The notes beneath the pieces were generated by a model. The model was not told where the DNA came from, searched no databases, and saw only the letters and a list, made by a program, of their open reading frames with translations. A stretch of DNA of 7,648 nucleotides from Chlamydiota bacterium (GTDB lineage: Bacteria > Chlamydiota > Chlamydiia > Chlamydiales > SM23-39): NCBI GenBank assembly GCA_021772165.1, contig JAJFMM010000007.1:1-7648 (forward strand). The letters are read 5' to 3'. This document shows, piece by piece, positions 1 through 6,446 of this stretch. A program made the translations under genes and the position numbers. How positions within the stretch are numbered: the first letter of the stretch is position 1; every line of letters starts with the position of its first letter.

Positions 1-1
1 C

Positions 2-745
2 GAAGATTTTATCAGCTCCGGAATGTTTCAAACCCTTGAGGTTCGATACTCTGCGGAAACAATCATGGACACTCACAGACGCGATCTATTGAAAGATAAC
101 GATCACGTCTACCTCGAGCCCTCCCTGAAGTTTTATCCCTATCTGTTGATGGAAGTGAAATACAACCGCTCCTTCAATAGAACAGGCGAAGGAGTGATTC
201 TCTGGGGACTTGTCGACGGTGAGATGGTCATCAACGCCAGCACCTGGGAAACAACACACGGGTTTCGAGACTGCATCACCTCTAGTGCAACGCGCCAAGA
301 ATTTAAGATCATCAATGCACTGGCTAGCCGCGGAGGCACCTGGGATCGCGAAGGTCTTTCCAAATTCCTCAATATCGAAAACCACATGCTCGACGAGTGG
401 GCAGAAGCTTGCCGCAAAAAGAGCCTGATCGTCCAGAACGGCAACAGCTACAGACTCCACCTACAGAGCCCAAAATTACAGGTCATCCCTGAAACGCGTC
501 TTGATCTGGGCCTCGTCACAAAGCGCACCAAAAGCGCCATGCGCGCTAGAAGACGCTTCAGAGGCACGCAAATTGAGCAGATCGCACGAGCGGCATTCGG
601 CGCCGATTTCGCGATCCGCAAAACAACAGAAATTTTCCTCCCCGTATACAGCATCGTTGTCCAAAATCCGGACGGATCGCAGATGACCACCTTCTGGAAT
701 GCGCTCAATGGTAAGCGCCTCTCCCATCCGTATTATCTTGAATAA
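2..745 (+). CDS. 3' part of an unrecognised gene, 5' end outside window
   Basis: The reading frame is open from the window edge (E-D-F-I-S-S-G before the first Met at 23) to TAA at 743-745. No ribosome binding site precedes the Met codons at 23 or 65, so this is most likely the C-terminal part of a longer protein. Counting from the Met at 23, it has an aromatic, strand-rich N-terminal stretch (FYPYLLMEVKY near 37-47, then ILWGLVDGEMV). Around 92-147 there is a helix-turn-helix or winged-helix-like segment (residues near EFKIINALASRGG to YRLHL). A very basic patch (KRTKSAMRARRRFR) follows, then a final strand pair with FLPVYSIVVQNPDGS and WNALNGKRL. This last pattern loosely recalls the C-terminal beta module of some HerA/DUF87-type ATPases. 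That is a resemblance only; no Walker motif is in view. The function is unknown. The stop codon overlaps the -35 of the downstream tRNA promoter. Confidence 0.75.
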   Translation, partial: EDFISSGMFQTLEVRYSAETIMDTHRRDLLKDNDHVYLEPSLKFYPYLLMEVKYNRSFNRTGEGVILWGLVDGEMVINASTWETTHGFRDCITSSATRQEFKIINALASRGGTWDREGLSKFLNIENHMLDEWAEACRKKSLIVQNGNSYRLHLQSPKLQVIPETRLDLGLVTKRTKSAMRARRRFRGTQIEQIARAAFGADFAIRKTTEIFLPVYSIVVQNPDGSQMTTFWNALNGKRLSHPYYLE

Positions 746-766
746 AAGAGTTCAGTAGCCTAGACT
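738..766 (+). promoter_or_regulatory. Predicted sigma-70-type promoter of the tRNA-Ser gene
   Basis: TTGAAT (738-743) and TAGACT (761-766) are separated by 17 bases, the optimal spacing, and each matches the consensus at four of six positions. Transcription would start near 773, giving a leader of about 12 nt before the tRNA at 785. The -35 overlaps the stop codon of the upstream gene. The call rests on sequence pattern alone. Confidence 0.5.
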
Positions 767-784
767 CAGCCTCTCGTTTCTTTA

Positions 785-871
785 GGAAAGATGGCTGAGT
801 GGCCGAAGGCACGTCCCTGCTAAGGACGCGTACCCTTACGGGTACCGAGGGTTCGAATCCCTCTCTTTCCG
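785..871 (+). tRNA. tRNA-Ser, anticodon GCU (reads AGC/AGU)
   Basis: A complete class II tRNA cloverleaf can be drawn by hand. The acceptor is GGAAAGA (785-791) with TCTTTCC (864-870), with discriminator G871. The anticodon stem CGTCC/GGACG (812-816/824-828) closes the loop CTGCTAA, with anticodon GCT at 819-821. The long variable arm GTACCC-TTAC-GGGTAC (830-845) is characteristic of tRNA-Ser and tRNA-Leu. The T arm is GAGGG-TTCGAAT-CCCTC (847-863). The 3' CCA is not encoded (AAT follows), so it must be added by CCA nucleotidyltransferase. G73 and the long variable arm fit serine identity. No factor-independent terminator follows, so transcription may continue towards dnaB. Confidence 0.96.
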
Positions 872-890
872 AATTCTCATACTCCCTACC

Positions 891-918
891 TTGCAGGAAA
901 TGTGTGTTATGCTATTCT
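891..918 (+). promoter_or_regulatory. Possible dnaB promoter placing the start of transcription at the ATG
   Basis: TTGCAG (891-896), 16 bases, then TATTCT (913-918). An overlapping extended -10, TG-T-TATGCT (905-913), is also present. Initiation from either would fall near 920-926, at or just before the ATG at 926. The -35 match is weak (three of six), so the call is tentative. Confidence 0.35.
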
Positions 919-925
919 GCTAGGC

Positions 926-2377
926 ATGTCCCAAAAAAGAGAAATCGAAGTTAAGATTCCACCGAACTCGAAAGAGTCGGAAATGATGGTGCTCGGTTGC
1001 ATGCTGACCAGCGTCAACGGCCTGAATATCGCAGCCGACCTGCTCAACGACGTCGATTTCTACTACACAGAACATCAGACCGTCTTCACCTCCCTCAAAA
1101 ATGCCTACTGCGCAGATAAGCCAGCTGACATTCACCTCATCGCAGAAGACCTCAAGAGACAAAACAAACTCGACTCCATCGGCGGCATCAGCTACCTAAC
1201 AGCACTAGCCCAATTTGCCGGCACATCCGCACACATCGAAGAGTACTCCAATCTCGTACGCGAAAAAGCGATCCTCAGGCGCATGGTAAACGCAGCGCAG
1301 ACGATCGAGAGAACAGCCCTCTCCGAACCGGATGACGTCTCCGTAGCCCTCGACAACGCACAAGCGAGCTTTTTCAAGATCTCGCAATCTGCGCAAAACA
1401 GCCCCGGCACTTCCCTGAAAGATCTGCTTACAGGAGCCAAAGCCGAATCGGGCCTGCCTTACCTCAAAGAGCTCCAAGAGCGCCAGCAGCAATACCAAGA
1501 ACGCGATCCGAATGAACCCGCAGTCACAGGACTGCCAACACACTTCCTCGATCTCGACACACTGCTCAACGGCCTCATGCCCTCGAACCTCTACATCCTC
1601 GCCGCACGTCCGGCGATGGGTAAAACCGCTTTTGCTCTCAACGTCTGCGAACAAGTCTGCTTTAAAAACCGCGTCCCCACCGGTATTTTCTCCCTTGAGA
1701 TGGGCGCATCGCAACTCCTACATCGCGTGATCTGCTCACAATCCGAAGTTGAATCGGATAAAATCCAGACAGGCTCCCTCAACGGCGGTGAGTACCAGCG
1801 CATCGTCGCCTCCGTCAACTCCATGCAGAAACACTCCATGATCATCGACGATCAGCCAGGCATCAAAATCACCGACCTCCGCGCGCGTGCTCGCCGCATG
1901 AAAGAGACACACGACATCGGATTTCTCATGATCGACTACCTGCAGCTCCTCAGCGGCTCGGGCAATTCGCGAGCACAGGAAAACCGACAAAATGAGATCT
2001 CTGAAATCTCGCGTATGCTGAAAAATCTGGCCCGTGAGCTCAATATTCCCGTCCTCTGCCTCGCCCAGCTCTCTCGTAAAGTGGAAGAGCGCCAAGGCCA
2101 CCGCCCCATGATGAGTGACCTGAGAGAGAGTGGGAGTATCGAGCAAGACTCTGACGTTGTCATGTTCCTGCTGCGCCGCGAATACTACGATCCCTACGAC
2201 AAACCAGGCATGGCAGAACTCATCATCGCCAAGAACCGCCACGGTCCCGTAGGCAGCGTAAATATGACCTACAGAAAGGAATTGGCCCAGTTTGCCAACT
2301 ACGTCCCGGTCAACGCTCCAGGAGATGGCCAGAAAAGCAATAGCCAAGCTTTTTCAGCATTTAGCCCTGACGGCTAA
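926..2377 (+). CDS. dnaB: Replicative DNA helicase DnaB
   Basis: This is the ring-shaped hexameric 5'-3' helicase that unwinds the replication fork and works with primase and the clamp loader. Numbering from ATG 926, the protein has 483 residues, normal for the family. The N-terminal DnaB_N helical domain spans roughly residues 10-112. A linker to about 185 precedes the RecA-like ATPase domain. Walker A is ARPAMGKT (227-234) and Walker B is FLMIDYLQL (333-341, Asp337). Further DnaB motifs include LAQLSRKVE and DLRESGSIEQDSD. No intein interrupts the ATPase motifs. The start is uncertain: a GTG at 902 is in frame and would add eight residues, but the AGGA before it lies only 3 nt away, and the predicted promoter starts transcription downstream of it. 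The ATG at 926 gives the family-like N-terminus (SQKREIEVKIPPNSKESE), although it lacks a clear Shine-Dalgarno. It lies between tRNA-Ser and mnmG, matching the dnaB-gidA order I recall from Chlamydia. Confidence 0.97.
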   Translation: MSQKREIEVKIPPNSKESEMMVLGCMLTSVNGLNIAADLLNDVDFYYTEHQTVFTSLKNAYCADKPADIHLIAEDLKRQNKLDSIGGISYLTALAQFAGTSAHIEEYSNLVREKAILRRMVNAAQTIERTALSEPDDVSVALDNAQASFFKISQSAQNSPGTSLKDLLTGAKAESGLPYLKELQERQQQYQERDPNEPAVTGLPTHFLDLDTLLNGLMPSNLYILAARPAMGKTAFALNVCEQVCFKNRVPTGIFSLEMGASQLLHRVICSQSEVESDKIQTGSLNGGEYQRIVASVNSMQKHSMIIDDQPGIKITDLRARARRMKETHDIGFLMIDYLQLLSGSGNSRAQENRQNEISEISRMLKNLARELNIPVLCLAQLSRKVEERQGHRPMMSDLRESGSIEQDSDVVMFLLRREYYDPYDKPGMAELIIAKNRHGPVGSVNMTYRKELAQFANYVPVNAPGDGQKSNSQAFSAFSPDG

Positions 2378-2390
2378 TCAAATTTTGATT
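2376..2390. repeat. 15-bp perfect palindrome at the end of dnaB
   Basis: AATCAAA-T-TTTGATT is a perfect inverted repeat around the single base T2383. It starts inside the dnaB stop codon and covers the presumed -35 region of the next promoter. With a one-base centre and AT-only core it would make a poor terminator. As duplex DNA it looks more like a dimeric protein site, but no binding protein can be named. Confidence 0.4.
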
Positions 2391-2410
2391 TGAATTCTTT
2401 TCGGTATACT
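2383..2410 (+). promoter_or_regulatory. Predicted promoter for the basic-peptide gene and mnmG
   Basis: A strong -10, TATACT (2405-2410), lies in the only AT-rich gap of this region. The -35 is weak: TTTTGA (2383-2388) at 16 bases is the best with normal spacing, while TTGATT (2385-2390) is only 14 bases away. Start of transcription would be near 2417, about 48 nt ahead of the ATG at 2465. It probably drives the downstream plus-strand cluster. Confidence 0.4.
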
Positions 2411-2464
2411 TTAAGTGGCTCTCTGACCTAAACTAAGACTCATTTTGATGAATGAAGAGGAACT

Positions 2465-2554
2465 ATGTCTTCCGTGAAAAAGAAGCGACGGGCGAAAATT
2501 TCGCTCCACAAGCGTAAAAAACGCCGCCGCCGCGATCGCCATAAGAAGCGTTAA
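2465..2554 (+). CDS. Small basic ribosomal-type peptide, AURKAIP1/COX24 (bS22/mS38-like)
   Basis: A 29-codon gene starting at ATG 2465 with a clear Shine-Dalgarno (AAGAGGA, 2456-2462) at good spacing and ending with TAA 2552-2554. The product begins MSSVKKKRRAKISLHKRKK and continues with four arginines and RDRHKKR. About two thirds of its residues are Lys, Arg or His, and it has no acidic residue except one Asp. The order S-V-K-K-K-R-R-x-K-[IM]-S-x-H-K-R/K followed by an R/K run matches, from memory, the AURKAIP1/COX24 family. That family includes mitochondrial mS38 and the actinobacterial small-subunit protein bS22, which sit on 16S rRNA near the decoding region. The peptide is therefore inferred to bind the 30S subunit. 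It lies directly before mnmG, another translation gene, and probably shares its transcript. It is short enough to be missed by default gene callers. Confidence 0.85.
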   Translation: MSSVKKKRRAKISLHKRKKRRRRDRHKKR

Positions 2555-2560
2555 TTAAAG

Positions 2561-2582
2561 TCCCTCCGTTCATTCGGGGGGA
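2561..2582 (+). promoter_or_regulatory. 8-bp hairpin overlapping the G-rich mnmG translation signal
   Basis: TCCCTCCG (2561-2568) pairs with CGGGGGGA (2575-2582) across the loop TTCATT, with all eight positions paired and one G-U. The 3' arm contains the only purine-rich, Shine-Dalgarno-like stretch ahead of the mnmG ATG (2593), ending 10 nt before it. The stem is followed by ATATCTATCT rather than a T tract, so it is not a standard terminator. It may limit mnmG translation or act as a transcript-processing site. Confidence 0.5.
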
Positions 2583-2592
2583 ATATCTATCT

Positions 2593-4416
2593 ATGTGGAA
2601 CTATCCAGAAACATATGATGTCATCGTAGTCGGAGCCGGCCATGCTGGCTGCGAAGCTGCTCATGCGGCTGCGCAGATGGGTGCTCGTACACTCCTGCTC
2701 ACGATGAATCTCGATACCATTGGCAAAATGAGCTGCAATCCCTCCATCGGGGGCACGGCAAAAGGCCACATGGTCCGAGAGATCGATGCCCTGGGTGGCT
2801 TGATGGGCAAAATTGCCGATCGCACAAGCATCCAGTTCCGCATGCTCAATGCCTCCAAAGGACCCGCCGTCCGCTCACCCCGCTCTCAAGCCGATAAAGC
2901 CGCCTACGCACAGGCGATGAAACATCAGCTAGAGCAGACACCCAACCTAGAGATCAAGCAAGGTACGACCGAATCGCTTGTCGTTGAAAACGATCGCGTT
3001 GCCGGTCTGGCCACTCTTGAAGGCATCGTCTACAGAGGCAAAACCGTCATCATCTCGTCCGGCACCTTCATGCGAGGACTCCTGCATATTGGAGAAACGC
3101 AATTCGGCGGCGGCAGAGCTGGAGACAAAGCCGTAAAAGGCCTTTCGCCTTGCCTAGAACAGCATGGATTTCGTTTGGGGCGCCTTAAGACAGGAACGCC
3201 TCCTCGCATCAACCGTAGAAGCATCAATTTTTCTCTTTGCGAAGAGCAGCCCGGAGATCCGGACGTCCGCTTTTCTTTCGATGAGCCCGAAGAGAGGCTG
3301 CAACAAGTCTCCTGCCACATCACCTACACGACAGCGGAAACAAAAGCGATCATCGAGAAAAATCTGCATCGCTCCCCCCTTTTTGCGGGGAGAATCCAAG
3401 GAGCAGGAGCGCGCTACTGCCCCTCGATCGAAGATAAAATCGTACGTTTTGCAGATAAAGAGCGCCATCAGCTTTTCCTCGAGCCGGAAGGACTGACAAC
3501 CGAAGAGTACTACGTCAACGGCATCTCCTCATCGCTACCTTTTGATGTGCAACTCGAGATGATCCGAACCTGCATCGGCCTAGAGAACGCTGAAATCATG
3601 CGACCGGCCTATGCGATTGAGTATGATTTTGTGAAAAGCGAGCAGATCTACGCCTCTCTGGAGACCAAGCTGATCGAAGGCCTTTTCCTCGCAGGACAGA
3701 TCAATGGAACCACCGGCTATGAAGAAGCCGCAAGCCAAGGACTCCTCGCTGGGATCAATGCAGCAAGTAAAGCTCAAGGCCGCGAGCCCCTGATCCTATC
3801 TAGAAGCTCTAGCTATATCGGCGTCATGATCGACGATCTGATCCGCTTTGATCTCGATGAGCCCTACAGAATGTTTACGAGCAGAGCCGAACATCGCCTG
3901 CTCCTTCGGCAAGACAATGCCGATCTTCGCCTCAGAAAGATCGCCTACGATTATGGCATGGTGACAGAAGAGCAATACAAACGAGTGGCCCATAAAAAGA
4001 AGACACTCGAAGAGGAGACGGCTCGCCTAGCGAAAACGTTCAAAACGATCGAAGGAAGATCTACATCTATAGGTCAGCTACTCTGCCGTCCCGAGTGGAC
4101 CTACTCGCGCCTTTTGGAAAATTTTTCCGATGTCATTCAAGACCATGGAACCGATTGCAATGAGCAGATCGAGCTGCATCTGAAATATGCAGGCTACATC
4201 GAAAGACAGAAGAAGGAAGTTGCCAAGCTCGAAAACCTCGACGTCGTTCGCATCCCTAAAGACTTTGATTATAACAAGATCGTCGGACTTCGCACAGAAG
4301 CTAGACAGCGCTTTTTACGCGTTACCCCGGAGAATATGGGACAAGCCTCGCGTATTTATGGAATCTCTCCCTCAGACCTCTCGATTCTCTTGATTGCCCT
4401 GCAAAAAAAACTATGA
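2593..4416 (+). CDS. mnmG: tRNA uridine-34 carboxymethylaminomethyl-modifying enzyme MnmG (GidA)
   Basis: This FAD-dependent subunit of the MnmE-MnmG complex installs the cmnm5/nm5 group on wobble U34 of tRNAs reading split codon boxes, using methylene-tetrahydrofolate and NADH in the cytosol. Its 607 residues are close to the E. coli length. The N-terminal Rossmann FAD-binding motif is VIVVGAGHAGCE (10-21). The first active-site cysteine is Cys48 in MSCNPSIGG, and the second conserved cysteine is Cys276 in RYCPSIEDK. MnmG signatures are GRLKTGTPPR (196-205) and AGQINGTTGYEEAASQG near 366-382. The C-terminal helical domain that contacts MnmE and tRNA is intact and ends at ...SDLSILLIALQKKL. 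The start is supported by the family N-terminus (MW-x-x-P-x-x-YDVIVVGAGHAG). The ATG has only a G-rich hairpin arm upstream as a translation signal. The next gene starts 12 nt after the stop. Confidence 0.98.
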   Translation: MWNYPETYDVIVVGAGHAGCEAAHAAAQMGARTLLLTMNLDTIGKMSCNPSIGGTAKGHMVREIDALGGLMGKIADRTSIQFRMLNASKGPAVRSPRSQADKAAYAQAMKHQLEQTPNLEIKQGTTESLVVENDRVAGLATLEGIVYRGKTVIISSGTFMRGLLHIGETQFGGGRAGDKAVKGLSPCLEQHGFRLGRLKTGTPPRINRRSINFSLCEEQPGDPDVRFSFDEPEERLQQVSCHITYTTAETKAIIEKNLHRSPLFAGRIQGAGARYCPSIEDKIVRFADKERHQLFLEPEGLTTEEYYVNGISSSLPFDVQLEMIRTCIGLENAEIMRPAYAIEYDFVKSEQIYASLETKLIEGLFLAGQINGTTGYEEAASQGLLAGINAASKAQGREPLILSRSSSYIGVMIDDLIRFDLDEPYRMFTSRAEHRLLLRQDNADLRLRKIAYDYGMVTEEQYKRVAHKKKTLEEETARLAKTFKTIEGRSTSIGQLLCRPEWTYSRLLENFSDVIQDHGTDCNEQIELHLKYAGYIERQKKEVAKLENLDVVRIPKDFDYNKIVGLRTEARQRFLRVTPENMGQASRIYGISPSDLSILLIALQKKL

Positions 4417-4428
4417 TAAACGGGTTGA

Positions 4429-5358
4429 ATGGCGCATCCAAAACTCCAGTTACCCACAATCCTTCTGATTAGCGACAATCCAGCGATTGTCCACTGGATG
4501 AGAAAAAATCTAGACAGCGAGTTTACGCTCCTGGAGGCAGCCAAAGAAGAGAAAGCACTACAAATCGTTCGAACAACCCTTCTTGACTTCATCATCCTCG
4601 ACTCGAGTTTCGAAGAGAAAGACGCACTCACCCTATCCAGCAAAATCCGTCAGCTCAACACCGTCGTTCCAATCCTTCTTATGACAGGCCGCCTCAGAAA
4701 ACCCTTCCGAGAAAGAGCTTTTGATGCCGGCGTTACAGATTTTCTAAACGACCGCCTCGATCCAGAGGAGCTCGAAACGAGAATTGCAATTGGGAAAAAG
4801 GCCGCCTCTGAGCGCAGAAAAGCCGCTAGCCTCTCCGGACTGATCCAGGCGCCTGAAGAAAAAGAGACCTCTCGCATCTACCTTAAGAGTAAAGTCCTGC
4901 TCAATGAAAAAGCCCTCCGCCTGCTAGCCGATGCTAAACAAAAAGGGAACCCCATCGCACTGCTTACCCTGCGTGTCGACCAGTTTCAGAAGCTCGAAAC
5001 GGAACATGGGATGATCAAAGCAGAGCTGTTGCAGCACGAGCTTGCGGAAAAGATGGAAACGCTGCTGCATACAGGCGATCTACTGATCCCCTATTCCAAT
5101 GGACGCTTCATCCTGCTTCTACCCGAAACCGGCCCCGATACGGCTCGCACCAATGCAGAAAGATTGCGCAGCCAGATTCAGAGAGAGACTTTTTCTATCG
5201 ATGGAAAGACACTCCATCTCACAGTTTCTATCGTCATTAGCCTCCCCGGAACGGGTGACGACGAATATAACCTCATGGTAGCCAATGCCATCAAAGCGCT
5301 TCAGCAAAGCGAGTCAATGGCCAACCTGATCCTATCGCTAGACAAGGAGAACAGATGA
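4429..5358 (+). CDS. Receiver domain fused to a degenerate GGDEF domain
   Basis: 309 residues in two domains. Residues about 8-125 form a CheY-like receiver: TILLISDNPAIV, acceptor Asp58 in FIILDSSF, Thr86 in ILLMTGR, then DAGVTDFLNDRLDPEEL. Two normally invariant features are altered. The acidic pair is Ser15-Asp16, and the conserved Lys of the K-P motif is Asp108 (followed by Arg109). Residues about 160-305 follow the diguanylate cyclase fold: IALLTLRVDQF, then DLLIPYSNGRFILLLPETG, ERLRSQI and TVSIVISLPG. The GGDEF signature is SNGRF (223-227) and the first Asp of the metal-binding D-x-D is Arg182. Catalysis of c-di-GMP synthesis is therefore not expected. The likely role is a regulatory or scaffold protein, possibly binding a partner or nucleotide. 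The start ATG 4429 lies 12 nt after mnmG with no strong Shine-Dalgarno, and the stop overlaps the next start by ATGA. In Chlamydiaceae, as I recall, gidA and lplA are neighbours without this gene. Confidence 0.85.
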   Translation: MAHPKLQLPTILLISDNPAIVHWMRKNLDSEFTLLEAAKEEKALQIVRTTLLDFIILDSSFEEKDALTLSSKIRQLNTVVPILLMTGRLRKPFRERAFDAGVTDFLNDRLDPEELETRIAIGKKAASERRKAASLSGLIQAPEEKETSRIYLKSKVLLNEKALRLLADAKQKGNPIALLTLRVDQFQKLETEHGMIKAELLQHELAEKMETLLHTGDLLIPYSNGRFILLLPETGPDTARTNAERLRSQIQRETFSIDGKTLHLTVSIVISLPGTGDDEYNLMVANAIKALQQSESMANLILSLDKENR

Positions 5359-5726
5359 ATTTCAAAGCACTTATTTTTGCCATGCCGCTAACCCTCGCGG
5401 CACAACAACACATGATCGCGCCAAAAGAGACACATCACACAGCGCCCGCACCGGAGATGTCTCCATCACTAGTGGGAAAAACGACTATACTGATCCAGGC
5501 TAAAGCGCGATCGGAAGATCTCGTCAAAGCCTATGAGTTTCTTAAAAAAGAGAAACCCACCTATCGCATCTCAGTGCGCCTCGCGAATAAACAGATCATT
5601 TCAAACGTGCTTGAGATGACAGCCATGCCGAATGGAACGCTCTTTATCTTTAAATCTTCGACGCCACAAGGCGCGACAACTCAGATTGTGTCGATTGAAG
5701 AGATCGTGGACTTCTTCTATTCATGA
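5355..5726 (+). CDS. Small hypothetical protein with a probable export signal
   Basis: 123 residues of unrecognised family. The ATG overlaps the upstream stop by ATGA and has a clean Shine-Dalgarno AAGGAG (5344-5349) five bases upstream, so it is well supported as a gene. The N-terminus MNFKALIFAMPLTLAAQQ has one Lys, a hydrophobic stretch (about 5-16) and a small-residue end (A15-A16), resembling a short signal peptide. A His/Pro-rich linker follows (HTAPAPEMSP). The rest alternates strand and helix: TTILIQAKA, a Lys/Glu-rich helix (EDLVKAYEFLKKEK), YRISVRLANKQIISNVLEM, GTLFIFKSS and the end IVSIEEIVDFFYS. No cysteines or catalytic motif are visible. It may be an inner-membrane-tethered or periplasmic protein. 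Its stop overlaps the lplA start by ATGA, suggesting coupled translation. Confidence 0.75.
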   Translation: MNFKALIFAMPLTLAAQQHMIAPKETHHTAPAPEMSPSLVGKTTILIQAKARSEDLVKAYEFLKKEKPTYRISVRLANKQIISNVLEMTAMPNGTLFIFKSSTPQGATTQIVSIEEIVDFFYS

Positions 5727-6427
5727 AGCTCCATCTCATCGAACTGACCCAAACAACCATTTACGAGCAGCTCTTACTTGAAGAAGCGCTGCTGCGTGCT
5801 GATGAGAGAAGCTTTTGCGTCATCAACTATGGAGCACCCCGCGCGATTGTTATGGGCCTCTCAGGCATTCCGGAAGAGCTTATCCAACTAGAGCACGCAG
5901 CCAGAGATAAGATACCCGTCCATAAGCGCTATAGCGGCGGTGGCACCGTTATTGTCGACGAACAGACACTCTTCATCTCATTTATCATCGCCAAGAAAGA
6001 CCTCGATATCATCGCCTATCCGGAGCCGATCCTACGCTGGAGCTTTGATCTCTACCAGAAGGCCTGGAATCTCCCCAACTTTTCTCTGCATGAGAATGAC
6101 TATGCGATTGGAGAGAGAAAATGCGGTGGTAATGCCCAGTATCTACGCAAAGATCGCTGGATGCACCACACCTCTTTTCTCTGGGATTACCAAGAAAAGA
6201 ACATGGAGTATCTACTGCTGCCGAAAAAGAGACCGGCTTATCGATTGGATCGCTCCCACAATGATTTTCTCTGTAAGTTAAAAGAATTTACGTCTCTGGA
6301 AACTCTGGTCAAAAATCTAAAAGCAGAACTTGTAAAGCGGTTTTACATTGAAAGGGTCAGCCCAGAAGAGCTGAAAGAAATCCAATCACGCAGTTACCGT
6401 ATCGGTACTCACTCTCTGGACCTATAA
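5723..6427 (+). CDS. lplA: Lipoate-protein ligase A-family protein
   Basis: This family attaches lipoyl groups to the lysine of lipoyl domains in 2-oxoacid dehydrogenase E2 subunits and GcvH. A host-dependent bacterium can use it to capture lipoate. The 234 residues show the family signatures: INYGAPRAIVMG near 32-43, the R-x-x-GGGT motif as KRYSGGGTVI (68-77), and NDYAIGERKCGGNAQ, with Lys133 at the position of the E. coli LplA active-site lysine. WMHHTSFLWD follows. The protein lacks the roughly 90-residue C-terminal accessory domain of E. coli LplA, so it is the short form. An octanoyl or lipoyl transferase role (LipM/LipL-like) cannot be excluded. The start overlaps the upstream stop by ATGA and lacks a strong Shine-Dalgarno, consistent with translational coupling. 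The gene converges on the minus-strand RNA, and its stop codon shares two bases with that RNA's T tract. No plus-strand terminator is visible after it. Confidence 0.92.
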   Translation: MKLHLIELTQTTIYEQLLLEEALLRADERSFCVINYGAPRAIVMGLSGIPEELIQLEHAARDKIPVHKRYSGGGTVIVDEQTLFISFIIAKKDLDIIAYPEPILRWSFDLYQKAWNLPNFSLHENDYAIGERKCGGNAQYLRKDRWMHHTSFLWDYQEKNMEYLLLPKKRPAYRLDRSHNDFLCKLKEFTSLETLVKNLKAELVKRFYIERVSPEELKEIQSRSYRIGTHSLDL

Positions 6428-6446
6428 AAAATCCCTGCCGAAAGGG
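6426..6446 (-). terminator. Terminator of the minus-strand RNA (and of sdhB read-through)
   Basis: On the minus strand the closing-helix 3' arm CCCTTTCGGCAGGG (6446-6433) is followed by A and six T (6431-6426). It can act either as the 3' arm of the long 14-bp helix or as a local hairpin CCCT-TTCGGC-AGGG. The T tract overlaps the lplA stop codon on the other strand. Confidence 0.55.

Noticed and set aside
902..925. GTG start for dnaB, giving eight extra N-terminal residues (MCYAILLG)
   Set aside because: The AGGA is only 3 nt from the GTG, the extra residues do not look like a DnaB N-terminus, and the promoter-like elements overlap them.
1205..2347. Long minus-strand open frames inside dnaB (for example 1205-1714 and 1736-2347)
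   Set aside because: They lie wholly opposite a well-supported gene, lack family features, and are the usual shadows of codon-biased sequence.
3154..3496. Overlapping 104- and 110-codon frames inside mnmG
   Set aside because: Both lie over the conserved RLKTGTPPR to YCPSIEDK part of MnmG, with no ribosome sites or domain signals.
4429..5358. Active diguanylate cyclase
   Set aside because: GGDEF is replaced by SNGRF and the first metal-binding Asp by Arg182, so catalysis is not credible.
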